DNA from: Alphaproteobacteria bacterium
GTDB lineage: Bacteria > Pseudomonadota > Alphaproteobacteria > Caulobacterales > Aquidulcibacteraceae
Length of the DNA stretch: 64,000 nt
Direction: 5' to 3'
Assembly (NCBI GenBank): GCA_016124655.1
Contig: WGNI01000003.1
Coordinates: 62,001-126,000, forward strand
In this document: positions 25,470 through 34,494 of the stretch, piece by piece
How positions within the stretch are numbered: the stretch's first letter is position 1
How the letters are laid out: the number at the start of each line of letters is the position of its first letter
Translations under genes and position numbers: made by a program
The notes under the pieces: model-generated
What the model saw: only the letters and a program-made list of their open reading frames with translations
The model's database searches: none
What the model was told of the DNA's origin: nothing

Positions 25470-26903
25470 ATGCTTCAGCCGACGGCGCCAGCGATTTCAG
25501 CTGAAGCAGACGCTCCCGCGTCAGCGGCGGCAACCGCAACGACTGCCCAAGTCCCGCTTGCCATAAAGCTGCTCTACAGTCTCCCGCAACTGCCCTTGAC
25601 CATGGCTGTCATTCCGATGGTCATGTTCATGCCGCAATTCTACACCGGCCAGCTCGGCATTCGTTTAAGCGATTTCGCAAACATCCTTTTGATCGCATCG
25701 ATCTTCGACATCGTGACCGATCCGATCATCGGTTATCTGAGCGACAAGACGAAATCGCGCTTTGGCCGGCGCCGGCCTTGGATCTTGGCCGGCACGCCGC
25801 TGATCATGCTCAGCCTCTATCAGCTGTTCATGCCGAGCGGGCCTGTCGACAATTGGTATCTCTTGGGCTGGCTCCTGGCGTTGCGCTTGGGCTGGACCAT
25901 GCTGCAAATCCCCTATTTCGCCTGGGGCGCGGAAATCTCCAGCGACTTCAACGAACGCTCCTCCATCACGGGCTGGCGCGCCGCCTTCGGCATTCTCGGC
26001 GCAGTCTCAATTCAAGTCGTCTTGGTGCTTGCGCTGTTTGGATTTGATTTCGGCGGCAGCGGGAACGCGCTGTGGCTCGTCGGGCTGATCGTCATCGGGC
26101 TCATGCCTTTGTGCGTCGGCGTTGCGGCATGGTTCGTGCCGGACTCGCAGACTTTTACGCCAAGCGTCATTCCGGTCATGCGCGGGCTGGAGCTGATGTG
26201 GCGCAACGGGCCGTTCAGGCGGATCATCTCCGCCTTCATGATCGGCAACATGTCCTACGCCATCAACATGCAGCTCTTCTTGTTCTATGTCGCCGCCGTA
26301 ATCGGCGATCCCAAAGCGTTTGTGTGGCTTCTGCTCGTCGCCAATCTCGCCGCCATTCTGTCCATGCCGTTTTGGATCGGCCTCTCGCGTCGCGTCGGCA
26401 AACACCGCGCCTGGATCGCGGGCTTTGCCGTCATCGCCTTCACGGGGCTGTTCTATTTCTTTCTGGGCGAGGGCGACATCTGGTGGATGCTGCCCATGAT
26501 CATCATCGGATCGGCGGGCTCCGCGACCTTTGAAGCGATGCCCGCCTCGATGAACGCCGACATCATCGATCTCGATACGCTACGCACCGGCGAAGATCGC
26601 GCCGCCTGGTTCTTTTCCGCCTGGCAGTTCGCAACCAAGACCTCGATGGCGCTGGCGGGCTGGCTCGCATTGCAGGCCGTTGGCTGGTTCGGTTTCAATC
26701 CCGCCATCGGCGCCGAAAACGGGCCATCGCAATTGCTGGCCCTCAAAGTCGTCTACGCTCTGGTGCCGTCGGTCTGCATTCTCATCGCCATGCGCATCGC
26801 CTGGAACTATCCCATCACGGAAGCGCGGCACCGCCGTCTGCGCGAGAACCTGGCCAGGCGAACCCAGAGACGTCTCGCCGCCGCGCGCGCCAACGCGCCC
26901 TAA
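25470..26903 (+). CDS. GPH-family MFS symporter
   Basis: A 477-residue, 12-helix transporter of the glycoside-pentoside-hexuronide:cation family. It has FDIVTDPIIGYLSDKTKSRFGRRRPWILAG, the diagnostic loop between helices 2 and 3, and the corresponding NADIIDLDTLRTGEDR loop in the second half. Inner-membrane uptake of the cluster's substrate is the likely role, downstream of the TonB receptor. The start is placed at the ATG giving MLQPTAPA, with TGGAGG upstream; the longer frame would overlap the SDR gene by 43 bases. It is the last gene of the run before tRNA-Asp. Confidence 0.92.
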   Translation: MLQPTAPAISAEADAPASAAATATTAQVPLAIKLLYSLPQLPLTMAVIPMVMFMPQFYTGQLGIRLSDFANILLIASIFDIVTDPIIGYLSDKTKSRFGRRRPWILAGTPLIMLSLYQLFMPSGPVDNWYLLGWLLALRLGWTMLQIPYFAWGAEISSDFNERSSITGWRAAFGILGAVSIQVVLVLALFGFDFGGSGNALWLVGLIVIGLMPLCVGVAAWFVPDSQTFTPSVIPVMRGLELMWRNGPFRRIISAFMIGNMSYAINMQLFLFYVAAVIGDPKAFVWLLLVANLAAILSMPFWIGLSRRVGKHRAWIAGFAVIAFTGLFYFFLGEGDIWWMLPMIIIGSAGSATFEAMPASMNADIIDLDTLRTGEDRAAWFFSAWQFATKTSMALAGWLALQAVGWFGFNPAIGAENGPSQLLALKVVYALVPSVCILIAMRIAWNYPITEARHRRLRENLARRTQRRLAAARANAP

Positions 26904-26988
26904 CGCGACAACGCCGCGCGATGCGCCGACGCGCCACGCTCGCTTGCCGCAGCCAGTGAATCTGGGTTGGGAAATCCCCGCAAAATCA

Positions 26989-27065
<77 letters not shown>

Positions 27066-27166
27066 GTGAAGCGAGGAAGGGGCAGATAGGCCAAGCCCCG
27101 GGCCTGGTCAAGCGCGCAACCCGCCGCCCTTGCCAGCCGCCGCCCGCCCGTCGATACCGCTGGACC

Positions 27167-27940
27167 ATGTCCGCTGATCCCCTGCAGCTTGACGCGAGCG
27201 GCCAGCTCGCGGTGCTGACCCTGAACCGTCCTGACAAGCGCAACGCCATGACGCTGGCGATGTGGCGCGAGCTCCCCGCCCTGTTGCGCGCTGCAGCATC
27301 CGCCCCCCATGTTCGCGCGCTCGCGATCCGCGGCGAAGGCGGCCATTTCTGCGCCGGCGCAGACATCTCCGAATTCGACGTGATCTACGCCAATCGCGCC
27401 GAGGCGATGCGCAACCAGGCCGATGTCGTCGCCGCCACGCGCGCGTTGGAAGCGCTCGACATGCCCACGATCGCGGCCATCGAAGGCGCCTGCGTCGGCG
27501 GCGGCTGCGCCATTGCGTTGGCCTGCGATCTGCGCCTCGCATCGATCGATGCGCAATTCGGCATCACGCCGGCGCGCCTCGGTCTGGTTTACGGCTTGGG
27601 CGACACCCGACGCCTTGTCGAGGCGGTCGGCGCGCCGACGGCCAAGGACATGCTCTTCACGGGCCGCCTCATGGACTCGCGTGAAGCGCTAATGTGCGGG
27701 CTGATCGATCGCTTGTTCCCCAGCGAAAATTTCGTCAGCGGCGTGCAGTCCTTCGTCGACCATCTGCTCGCGGCGTCGCGCGTCACCGCGACCTCGACCA
27801 AGCGCATCATGCGCATGATTGCGTCCGGCGTGCGCGACGACGGCGAAGCCAGCCTCGCCGTGTTCGGCGACGCTATCGACGCCCCGGACTTCGCCGAAGG
27901 CAAGGCTGCGTTCCGCGAAAAGCGCCCGCCAAAATTCTAG
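27167..27940 (+). CDS. Crotonase-family protein lacking both catalytic glutamates
   Basis: A 257-residue enoyl-CoA hydratase/isomerase-fold protein. The CoA/oxyanion segment HFCAGADISEF and the GACVGGGCAIALACDLRLAS helix are clear. The two hydratase glutamates are missing: the first position (GGGCE in hydratases) is Ala115, and the second (PE) is Ala136 in TPARLGL. Simple hydration of enoyl-CoA is therefore unlikely; isomerase, thioesterase, decarboxylase or lyase activity is possible. The ATG overlaps no neighbour. The next gene starts five bases after its stop, so the two are cotranscribed. Confidence 0.88.
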   Translation: MSADPLQLDASGQLAVLTLNRPDKRNAMTLAMWRELPALLRAAASAPHVRALAIRGEGGHFCAGADISEFDVIYANRAEAMRNQADVVAATRALEALDMPTIAAIEGACVGGGCAIALACDLRLASIDAQFGITPARLGLVYGLGDTRRLVEAVGAPTAKDMLFTGRLMDSREALMCGLIDRLFPSENFVSGVQSFVDHLLAASRVTATSTKRIMRMIASGVRDDGEASLAVFGDAIDAPDFAEGKAAFREKRPPKF

Positions 27941-27945
27941 CCCAG

Positions 27946-29196
27946 ATGAAGCCTGTAAGCCCAAAGGCGGCGATCGCGCGCATCGCCGAAATCGGCGGAA
28001 CCGTCACGCTGCCGGGCGCCACAGCGGAGGCCACAGCGCTCATAGACGCATGGCGGGACGAACCGGAACACGCCGCCGGCCTCGTGTTTCGCGGCCTCTT
28101 TGTGCCGGGCTTGAACGAAACCGACTACGCAGGCCTTCACGCATCCGCGCGCATGCAGACGATCTTCGCAACGCGCGCCGCACGCCCCTCATTCCAAGAC
28201 GGAAAAGTCGATCTTCTGCCGCTGTGTTACACCCAAGCCCACGACTGGCTTGAAGGCACGCCGTGTGACGTCGGAATCGTGCACGGCGCGCCGGGACCTG
28301 GCGGAACGCTGTCCGCGTCGGTCTGCGCGGACGCCGCACGAGCGATCTTCACATCCGCGCGATACAAGATCGCTCTGATCAATTCGGTCGCGCCCCGCGT
28401 CGATGACCCATCGCGTACGCCGCTCTTTCCTTTGCAGGATTTCGATCTCATCGTGGAGACAGGAGCGCCGCTCGTGACGCTCCCGCCGGAATCGAAAAAC
28501 GCCGTCATCGACGTCGTCGCCGCACAGGCCGCGCGCTTGATCGAGGACGGCGACGCGCTCCAATTCGGCATCGGCAAATTGCCCGCCGCGATCCTTGCGC
28601 AGCTGTCGGCGCGGCGCCGTTTACGCATCCGCTCTGGCATGTTCATCGACGCGGTGATGGATCTGCTTGACGCCGACGCGCTGGACCCGGACGCGCCCAT
28701 GATCGGCGGCGCGGCCATCGGCTCATCGGCGTTGCATGCGCGCATGGCGGAAGAGCCCCGCGCGCGCTTTGCCCCTGTGCCGCTGACCCATGGCTTAGCG
28801 GCAGTCTCACAGACGGAGAATTTTGTCGCGCTCAATGGCGCGCTGCAGGTTGATTTGTTTGGCCAGGTCAATTCCGAGTGGATCGGCGCCCAGCGCGTCT
28901 CCGGCCTTGGCGGTTTGCCGGACTTCGTACGCGCCGCCACCGCCGCACCCAACGGGCGCGCGATCATCGCCCTGCCCGCACAACAAAACGGCGAAAGCCG
29001 CATCTTGGCGCGGCTCTCCGCGCCCTGCATCACGCTGCCCGCACGCGAAGCGCAGATCTTCGTCACCGAACATGGCGCAGCCGACGTCCGCGGCCTGTCC
29101 ATCGACGCACGCGCCGCCGCCATCATCGCCATCGCAGCGCCCGAGCGCCGCGCCGATCTCGCCGACGCCTGGGACGCGATACGCCGCGCTATGTGA
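27946..29196 (+). CDS. Acetyl-CoA hydrolase/transferase family protein
   Basis: A 416-residue protein of the acetyl-CoA hydrolase/4-hydroxybutyrate CoA-transferase family. Features are FVPGLNETDYAGLH, LPLCYTQAHDWL, FPLQDFDLIVETGAPLVTLPP, LIEDGDALQFGIGKLPAAIL, and the C-terminal VALNGALQVDLFGQVNSEWIGAQRVSGLGG that defines the group. It moves CoA between carboxylic acids or hydrolyses the thioester. The frame runs on into the crotonase gene, but the ATG at 27946, five bases after that gene's stop, is the natural start. Coupling to the unusual crotonase suggests successive steps on the same acyl-CoA. Confidence 0.9.
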   Translation: MKPVSPKAAIARIAEIGGTVTLPGATAEATALIDAWRDEPEHAAGLVFRGLFVPGLNETDYAGLHASARMQTIFATRAARPSFQDGKVDLLPLCYTQAHDWLEGTPCDVGIVHGAPGPGGTLSASVCADAARAIFTSARYKIALINSVAPRVDDPSRTPLFPLQDFDLIVETGAPLVTLPPESKNAVIDVVAAQAARLIEDGDALQFGIGKLPAAILAQLSARRRLRIRSGMFIDAVMDLLDADALDPDAPMIGGAAIGSSALHARMAEEPRARFAPVPLTHGLAAVSQTENFVALNGALQVDLFGQVNSEWIGAQRVSGLGGLPDFVRAATAAPNGRAIIALPAQQNGESRILARLSAPCITLPAREAQIFVTEHGAADVRGLSIDARAAAIIAIAAPERRADLADAWDAIRRAM

Positions 29197-29231
29197 GCGC
29201 CAGCCAGAAGTTGGCGGCGCGAAAATGCGCC

Positions 29232-29306
29232 TGGTGGGCGGTGAGGGGATCGAACCCCCGACCCTCTCGGTGTAAACGAGACGCTCTACCGCTGAGCTAA
29301 CCGCCC
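29232..29306 (-). tRNA. tRNA-Val (anticodon TAC)
   Basis: A minus-strand cloverleaf of 75 bases with encoded CCA. The acceptor is GGGCGGT/ACCGCCC, the anticodon stem TCTCG/CGAGA with loop TTTACAC gives anticodon TAC, the T arm is GGGGG-type around TTCGATC, and the discriminator is A. Confidence 0.96.
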
Positions 29307-29423
29307 GGAGCGCTGCTTCCTGCCGCCAAGCCGGCGGGCGCGTCAATGCGGCGCAGCGCAAAGCTTCCCACCGCGCGAGCCGCCCGCTAGGCGTAGCCGC
29401 AACAGATCAAGGAGCCTCAAGGC

Positions 29424-31565
29424 ATGCTCAGAAGGACCTTTCTCATGGCCAGCGCATCGTCTGCCGCTGCGCTCGCCGCCGGATGCGCAACACAAGCCGC
29501 GACAGGGGCCAATTACGCCGGCCCGGATACGGACAATCCGCTCTTGAAGGACTGGAACACGCCCTTCGGCGTCCCCGATTTCGCCAACATCAAGGCCGAG
29601 CACTACAAGCCTGCGCTGCTGCAAGGCATGACCGAACAACTCGCCAAGGTCGACGAGATCACCGCCGTCCGCGCAGCGCCATCCTTCGACAACACCATTC
29701 TGGCGCTCGAACAATCCAGCCCGACCTTGAACAAGGTCAACGGCGTCTTTGGCAACCTCACAGGCTCCATGAATGACGAAGCGCTGCAAGCGGTCGACCT
29801 GGAAATGTCGCCCGCGCTTGCGCGTCATGATGCGGCGATCAACACCAATGCCGCGCTCTACGCCCGCGTGGAGACGCTTTACGCGCAGCGCAACGATCTC
29901 GATCTCACGGATGAACAGAAGCGCCTGCTGGAGCGCTATTATGTGCGCTTCCGCCGCGCCGGCGCACATCTGGACGAAGCGCAGCGTGCGCGCATGGCCG
30001 AAATCGACGGTCGCTTGAGCGAACTCTCCACGCAGTTCGGCCAGAACATGCTGGCCGATACCGCCGCCTGGACCATGGAGCTCGCCGAAAGCGATCTTGC
30101 AGGGCTTCCGCCGGCGCTGAAAGAGGCCGCTGCGCAAGCCGGCCGCGACCGCGGCAAGGATAGCGTTTATGTCATCACGCTTCAGCGTTCGAGCGTAGAG
30201 CCCTTCCTGCAATATTCCGAACGCCGCGACCTGCGCGAGCGCGCCTTCAACGCATGGGCCGCGCGCGGCCTGAACGGCAATGAATTCGACAATCGCGCCA
30301 TCATCCGTGAAATCCTGACTTTGCGCACCGAACGCGCGACGCTGTTGGGCTTCGCGACCTACGCCGATTTCCAGCTCGACGATCGCATGGCGCGCACCCC
30401 GGCCAACGCCTACGATTTGATGATGCGCGTTTGGACGCCCGCAGTCGCGCGCGCGAACGAAGAGAAAGCCGACATGCAGCGCATGATCGACGCCGAAGGC
30501 GGCGGCTTCGCACTGCAAGGCTGGGACTGGCGCTACTATGCCGAGAAAGTGCGCCGCGCCCGCTACGATATTTCCGATGCCGAAGTGCAGCCCTACCTCG
30601 AATTCGACCGAATTCTGGAAGGCTCGTTCTGGGTCGCCAATCGCTTGTTTGGCCTCACCTTCACGCCCCGCACCGACATCCCCAAATACATCGAGGACGC
30701 GCGCACGTTCGAGGTCTCCAACGCGGCCGGCGAACCCATCGGCGTCTATCTTGCAGACCCCTACGCACGGCCGATCAAGAACAGCGGCGCCTGGATGAAC
30801 TCCTTCCGCCGTCAGTCAGCGATCAACGGCGAGAAGGTGCTCCCGGTCATTGTCAATTGCTGGAACTACAACAAGCCTCAGCCCGGACAGCCCACGCTTT
30901 TGACATGGGATGACGCGGAAACCGTGCTGCATGAATTCGGCCACGCCCTGCATGGGCTGATGTCGAACGTCACCTATCCAACGCTCGCGGGAACGGCGGT
31001 CGCCCGCGACTATGTGGAGTTTCCCTCCCAGGTCATGGAGCACTGGGTCGGCACGGAGGACTTCCTCTCACGCTTCGCGCGGCACCATCAGACCAACGAA
31101 CCCATGCCGGCTGAGCTGATCGCCAAAGTCCGCGCATCGAAGACCTTCAACCAAGGTTTCTCGACCGTGGAGTATCTTCTGTCCGCGATCGTCGACATGG
31201 ACCTGCATGCCCAAGGCGCCATCGCTGCGGATTTCGACGTCTCCGCCTTCGAAGCCTCCGCGCGCGCGCGCATCAATGCGCCGGTCGAAATACTCTTGCG
31301 CCATCGCCCCACGCATTTCAGCCACATCTTCAACGGCGGCTACGCGGCGGGTTATTACGGCTACCTCTGGGCCGAGGTTTTGGAGGCCGACGCTTACCGC
31401 GCATTCGAAGAGACCGGCGATGTGTTCAACCCCGAGGTCGCCGCGCGCTTCAAGGAATACATTTTCTCCGCCGGCAACCTGCGCCCGCCCGAAGCAGCGT
31501 TCGAACTCTTCCGCGGACGCGCAGCGACCGTGCAACCGCTCTTGGCGCAAAGAGGCTTCAACTAG
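29424..31565 (+). CDS. M3 family metallopeptidase (Dcp/OpdA-like), lipoprotein
   Basis: A 713-residue thimet-oligopeptidase-family zinc peptidase. HEFGHALH lies near residue 503, followed by the third-ligand region VEFPSQVMEHWV and the substrate segment HIFNGGYAAGYYGYLWAEV, all typical of M3. Length is normal. The N-terminus (MLRRTFLMASASSAAALAAGC) is a signal with lipobox, so it is probably an envelope dipeptidyl carboxypeptidase or oligopeptidase that trims short peptides. A GGAGCC-type ribosome site precedes the ATG. It converges on scoB with a hairpin between. Confidence 0.95.
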   Translation: MLRRTFLMASASSAAALAAGCATQAATGANYAGPDTDNPLLKDWNTPFGVPDFANIKAEHYKPALLQGMTEQLAKVDEITAVRAAPSFDNTILALEQSSPTLNKVNGVFGNLTGSMNDEALQAVDLEMSPALARHDAAINTNAALYARVETLYAQRNDLDLTDEQKRLLERYYVRFRRAGAHLDEAQRARMAEIDGRLSELSTQFGQNMLADTAAWTMELAESDLAGLPPALKEAAAQAGRDRGKDSVYVITLQRSSVEPFLQYSERRDLRERAFNAWAARGLNGNEFDNRAIIREILTLRTERATLLGFATYADFQLDDRMARTPANAYDLMMRVWTPAVARANEEKADMQRMIDAEGGGFALQGWDWRYYAEKVRRARYDISDAEVQPYLEFDRILEGSFWVANRLFGLTFTPRTDIPKYIEDARTFEVSNAAGEPIGVYLADPYARPIKNSGAWMNSFRRQSAINGEKVLPVIVNCWNYNKPQPGQPTLLTWDDAETVLHEFGHALHGLMSNVTYPTLAGTAVARDYVEFPSQVMEHWVGTEDFLSRFARHHQTNEPMPAELIAKVRASKTFNQGFSTVEYLLSAIVDMDLHAQGAIAADFDVSAFEASARARINAPVEILLRHRPTHFSHIFNGGYAAGYYGYLWAEVLEADAYRAFEETGDVFNPEVAARFKEYIFSAGNLRPPEAAFELFRGRAATVQPLLAQRGFN

Positions 31566-31571
31566 CGCACG

Positions 31572-31599
31572 GCCCCTCTCTCGTGTGCGGGAGAGGGGC
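31572..31599. terminator. Hairpin between convergent M3 peptidase and scoB
   Basis: A perfect nine-base inverted repeat, GCCCCTCTC and GAGAGGGGC, with a 10-base loop lies between the two stop codons. It lacks a long T tail on either strand, so it may work as a weak bidirectional terminator or be a REP-like palindrome. Confidence 0.6.
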
Positions 31600-31613
31600 G
31601 TTCGCGCACCCCT

Positions 31614-32252
31614 TTAATTGACGAACGCAGCCTGCGTCTTGGCCTTGACCTCATCGAGAGTCACGCCGTCGGCCAACTCGACAAGCCGCATCGGCCCGTC
31701 GCCCTTCTTGTCGATATCGAACACCGCGAGATCCGAGATCACGCGATCGACCACGCGCACGCCGGTAAGCGGCAAGCTGCACGCATGCAGAAGCTTCGGC
31801 GCGCCATCCTTGGCGGTGTGCTCCATCACCACGACCACGCGCTTCACGCCGGCGACCAAATCCATCGCGCCGCCCATGCCCTTGACCATCTTGCCCGGCA
31901 CCATCCAGTTCGCGAGGTCGCCGTGCTCGGACACTTCCATCGCGCCGAGAATGGACAGGTCGATATGCCCGCCGCGGATCATCGCGAAACTGTCGGCGGA
32001 GGAGAAATAGGAGGTTTTGTTCAGCGCCGTGATGGTCTGCTTGCCGGCATTGATGAGGTCGGCGTCGACTTCGTCTTCGTACGGGAAAGGTCCCATGCCG
32101 AGCATGCCGTTCTCGCTTTGCAGCGTCACTTCCATGCCGTCGGGAATATAATTCGCCACCAACGTCGGTATGCCGATGCCGAGATTGACGTAGAAGCCGT
32201 CGCGCAATTCCTTCGCGGCGCGCGCGGCAAGCTGATCGCGTGTCCAGGGCAT
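31614..32252 (-). CDS. scoB: 3-oxoacid CoA-transferase subunit B
   Basis: A 212-residue B subunit of succinyl-CoA:3-ketoacid (acetoacetate) CoA-transferase. It includes [19 protein letters not shown], and the catalytic glutamate is in [10 protein letters not shown]. The rest ([38 protein letters not shown]) matches ScoB/AtoA closely. With subunit A it transfers CoA from succinyl-CoA to acetoacetate or similar acids, linking ketone and beta-oxidation products to the TCA cycle. Its ATG overlaps the scoA stop by one base (TAATG). Confidence 0.97.
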   Translation of the reverse strand: MPWTRDQLAARAAKELRDGFYVNLGIGIPTLVANYIPDGMEVTLQSENGMLGMGPFPYEDEVDADLINAGKQTITALNKTSYFSSADSFAMIRGGHIDLSILGAMEVSEHGDLANWMVPGKMVKGMGGAMDLVAGVKRVVVVMEHTAKDGAPKLLHACSLPLTGVRVVDRVISDLAVFDIDKKGDGPMRLVELADGVTLDEVKAKTQAAFVN

Positions 32253-32959
32253 TAAACCGCCTCCCGCTTGCGCACCGTGCGTTGCTCAATGCGCTTTTCA
32301 AACGAGCCCTGCACGATGCGATCGACATAGATGCCGGGCGTATGGATTTGATCAGGATCAAGCGATCCAACGGGCACGATCTCTTCAACTTCGGCGACGC
32401 ACGTCTTTCCTGCAGCCGCCATCATCGGATTGAAATTTCGCGCCGTCTTTCGGTAAATCAGATTGCCTTCGCTGTCGCCCTTCCACGCTTTCACGATGGA
32501 CAGATGGGCGGTCAGTCCCGTTTCCAGCACATAGGTTTCGCCGTTGAAGGTCTTCAAATCCTTGCCTTCAGCGACCTTCGTGCCCACGCCCGTCTTGGTG
32601 TAAAACCCAGCGATCCCGGCGCCGCCGGCGCGGCAACGTTCCGCCAGCGTGCCTTGCGGATTGAATTCAAGCTCCAACTCGCCGGCGAGAAACTGGCGTT
32701 CGAATTCCTTGTTCTCCCCAACGTAAGACGAAATCATCTTCTTGATCTGCCGCGTCTTCAGCAGAAGCCCCAAGCCCCAGTCGTCGACGCCCGCGTTGTT
32801 GGAAATGACGGTGATGTCCTTCACGCCGCTGTCGCGCAGCGCGATGATCAAATTTTCGGGAATGCCGCACAGACCGAAGCCGCCGCTCATGACGATCATG
32901 CCGTCGAACGTAAGGCCTTCAAGGGCTGCGCGCGCGGAGGAGACGACTTTGTTCGGCAT
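32252..32959 (-). CDS. scoA: 3-oxoacid CoA-transferase subunit A
   Basis: A 235-residue A subunit with the glycine-rich [28 protein letters not shown], and the [26 protein letters not shown] segment, all diagnostic of ScoA. It is coupled to scoB downstream. The transcript probably starts in the 240-base gap behind the racemase gene, where a strong terminator separates it from that upstream gene. Confidence 0.97.
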   Translation of the reverse strand: MPNKVVSSARAALEGLTFDGMIVMSGGFGLCGIPENLIIALRDSGVKDITVISNNAGVDDWGLGLLLKTRQIKKMISSYVGENKEFERQFLAGELELEFNPQGTLAERCRAGGAGIAGFYTKTGVGTKVAEGKDLKTFNGETYVLETGLTAHLSIVKAWKGDSEGNLIYRKTARNFNPMMAAAGKTCVAEVEEIVPVGSLDPDQIHTPGIYVDRIVQGSFEKRIEQRTVRKREAV

Positions 32960-33034
32960 GGCTCGCTTGGTCTGACGGCGTTTGATGGAACATACGACGA
33001 AGCCAGACCTTTAGGCGCCGATGCCGCAAAAGAA

Positions 33035-33066
33035 AAGCGCCGGCCGCTGAGCTGCGACCGGCGCTT
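33035..33066 (-). terminator. Rho-independent terminator after the CaiB/racemase gene
   Basis: Read on the minus strand, AAGCGCCGG pairs perfectly with CCGGCGCTT across a 14-base loop and is followed by the T-rich run TTTTCTTTT. This is a textbook intrinsic terminator. It insulates scoAB from the upstream CoA-transferase III gene. Confidence 0.85.
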
Positions 33067-33199
33067 CTGACTGTGCGTTTCAGCGGGCAGCTTGGCGCAC
33101 GGCTGAACCGGCCGCTTGCGAGGGACGAAAGGATGCGTCCGGTTCGCGGCTTTTCTAGGTCCGCCTGCCTGAACGGCGGCTGAACCGCTTCCGGCGCAA

Positions 33200-34318
33200 T
33201 TACGGCGCCTTGACCCCCCAGGCGGCGAAGACCTCGTCGTTGTGCGCGCCGATCGCCGGCGCCGGCCCCTGAACGGCCGAAGGCGTGCCGGAAAACCTGG
33301 GCGCGACATTCGGCTGAACCACGCCCGCGATCTCGACGAAAGTCTGGCGCTCCGCGTTGTGCGGGTGCCTCGGCGCTTCCTCCAGCGACAAGACCGGCGC
33401 GAAACACACGTCCGATCCTTCCATGATTGCGCACCATTCATCGCGGGTCTTGGTCTTGAAGGCCGCCGCCAGTTTCTCCGAAAGCTTCGGCCACCCCGAG
33501 CGATCCATCTGTGCGGCGAAGTCGGGGTCGTCCTTCAGCCCGGTATGCTCCAGGAGCAGCGCGTAGAATTGCGGCTCGATTGAGCCGATGGCGACCCACT
33601 TGCCGTCCTTGCAGGTGTAGGTGTCGTAGAAATGCGCGCCGCCGTCGAGCAGGTTGGAGTCGCGCTCGTCGGTCCAGATGCCGGTCGCGCGCATGCCGAA
33701 AAACATCGAGGCCAGCGACGCCGCGCCATCCGTCATCGCCGCGTCGATCACTTGTCCCTTGCCAGAGCGCTGCGCTTCAAACAGCGCCGCGCAAATACCC
33801 ATCGCCAGATAGAGCGCCCCGCCGCCGAAATCGCCGACCAGATTGAGCGGCGGCGGCGGGCTGTCATTGCGCCGGCCCATCGCGTGCAGCGCGCCTGTCA
33901 GCGCGATATAATTGATGTCGTGGCCGGCGGCGTGCGCCATGGTTCCGAACTGGCCCCAGCCGGTCATCCGGCCATAGACGAGCTTGGGATTGCGCTTCAG
34001 CGACACGTCTGGCCCAAGGCCCAACCGCTCCATTACGCCCGGCCGGAAGCCTTCGGTGACGACATCGGCCTTCTCCATCAGACCGAGCGCAGCTTCGACA
34101 TGCGCTGGGTTCTTCAGATCCAACGCCACCGAACGGCGCCCGCGCGAGGTGACGTCATAGACCGGCGCGCCCTTCGGCGTGCCGCCGCGCGCGCCCGTCT
34201 GCCGGTCGATCCGCACCACATCGGCGCCCATGTCCGACAACAGCATCGCGCAGAATGGCCCCGGCCCGATGCCGGCGAACTCCACCACTTTCACGCCCTT
34301 CAGCGGCCCAGACGCCAT
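33200..34318 (-). CDS. CaiB/BaiF CoA-transferase III, alpha-methylacyl-CoA racemase-like
   Basis: A 372-residue family III CoA-transferase fold protein. The N-terminal [33 protein letters not shown] and the [18 protein letters not shown] segment are the signature of alpha-methylacyl-CoA racemase, as is the C-terminal [19 protein letters not shown]. It should interconvert R and S 2-methylacyl-CoAs during breakdown of branched chains such as sterol side chains or pristanic acid. Neighbours (SDR, scoAB, crotonase, acyl-CoA dehydrogenases) fit branched acyl-CoA degradation. The ATG is preceded by GGAGGAAACATC. Confidence 0.93.
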   Translation of the reverse strand: MASGPLKGVKVVEFAGIGPGPFCAMLLSDMGADVVRIDRQTGARGGTPKGAPVYDVTSRGRRSVALDLKNPAHVEAALGLMEKADVVTEGFRPGVMERLGLGPDVSLKRNPKLVYGRMTGWGQFGTMAHAAGHDINYIALTGALHAMGRRNDSPPPPLNLVGDFGGGALYLAMGICAALFEAQRSGKGQVIDAAMTDGAASLASMFFGMRATGIWTDERDSNLLDGGAHFYDTYTCKDGKWVAIGSIEPQFYALLLEHTGLKDDPDFAAQMDRSGWPKLSEKLAAAFKTKTRDEWCAIMEGSDVCFAPVLSLEEAPRHPHNAERQTFVEIAGVVQPNVAPRFSGTPSAVQGPAPAIGAHNDEVFAAWGVKAP

Positions 34319-34374
34319 GATGTTTCCTCCTTTGGGCGCGAGCGCCCTCGCCCGCTCGTTTCGATAAAATCTCC

Positions 34375-34486
34375 GCCGCCGTCCCTCCCCGCGAGGGGAG
34401 GGTGTCGGCGAAGCCGACGGGAGGGGCGGCGGCTCTGGCTCCCCCTCCGCTTCGCTGAGCTCAGGACCTTCCCCTCGCGAGGAAGG
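34375..34486. repeat. Multi-stem REP-like palindromic element
   Basis: An intergenic element of three nested or adjacent hairpins. CCCTCCCC/GGGGAGGG has loop GCGA (34383-34402), GTCGGC/GCCGAC has loop GAA (34404-34418), and CCTTCC/GGAAGG (34467-34486) encloses the palindrome CCTCGCGAGG. An outer GCCGCC/GGCGGC pair (34375-34380 with 34425-34430) closes the first two. It lies between the SDR stop and the racemase start. The form resembles the dispersed extragenic palindromes common in alphaproteobacterial genomes; it may also end transcription. Confidence 0.65.
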
Positions 34487-34494
34487 ACGGACCC

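Noticed and set aside
27694..27945. 84-residue N-terminal extension of the CoA-transferase protein
   Set aside because: It lies inside the crotonase gene in another frame and is almost entirely Arg-rich; the ATG five bases after the crotonase stop fits the family N-terminus.
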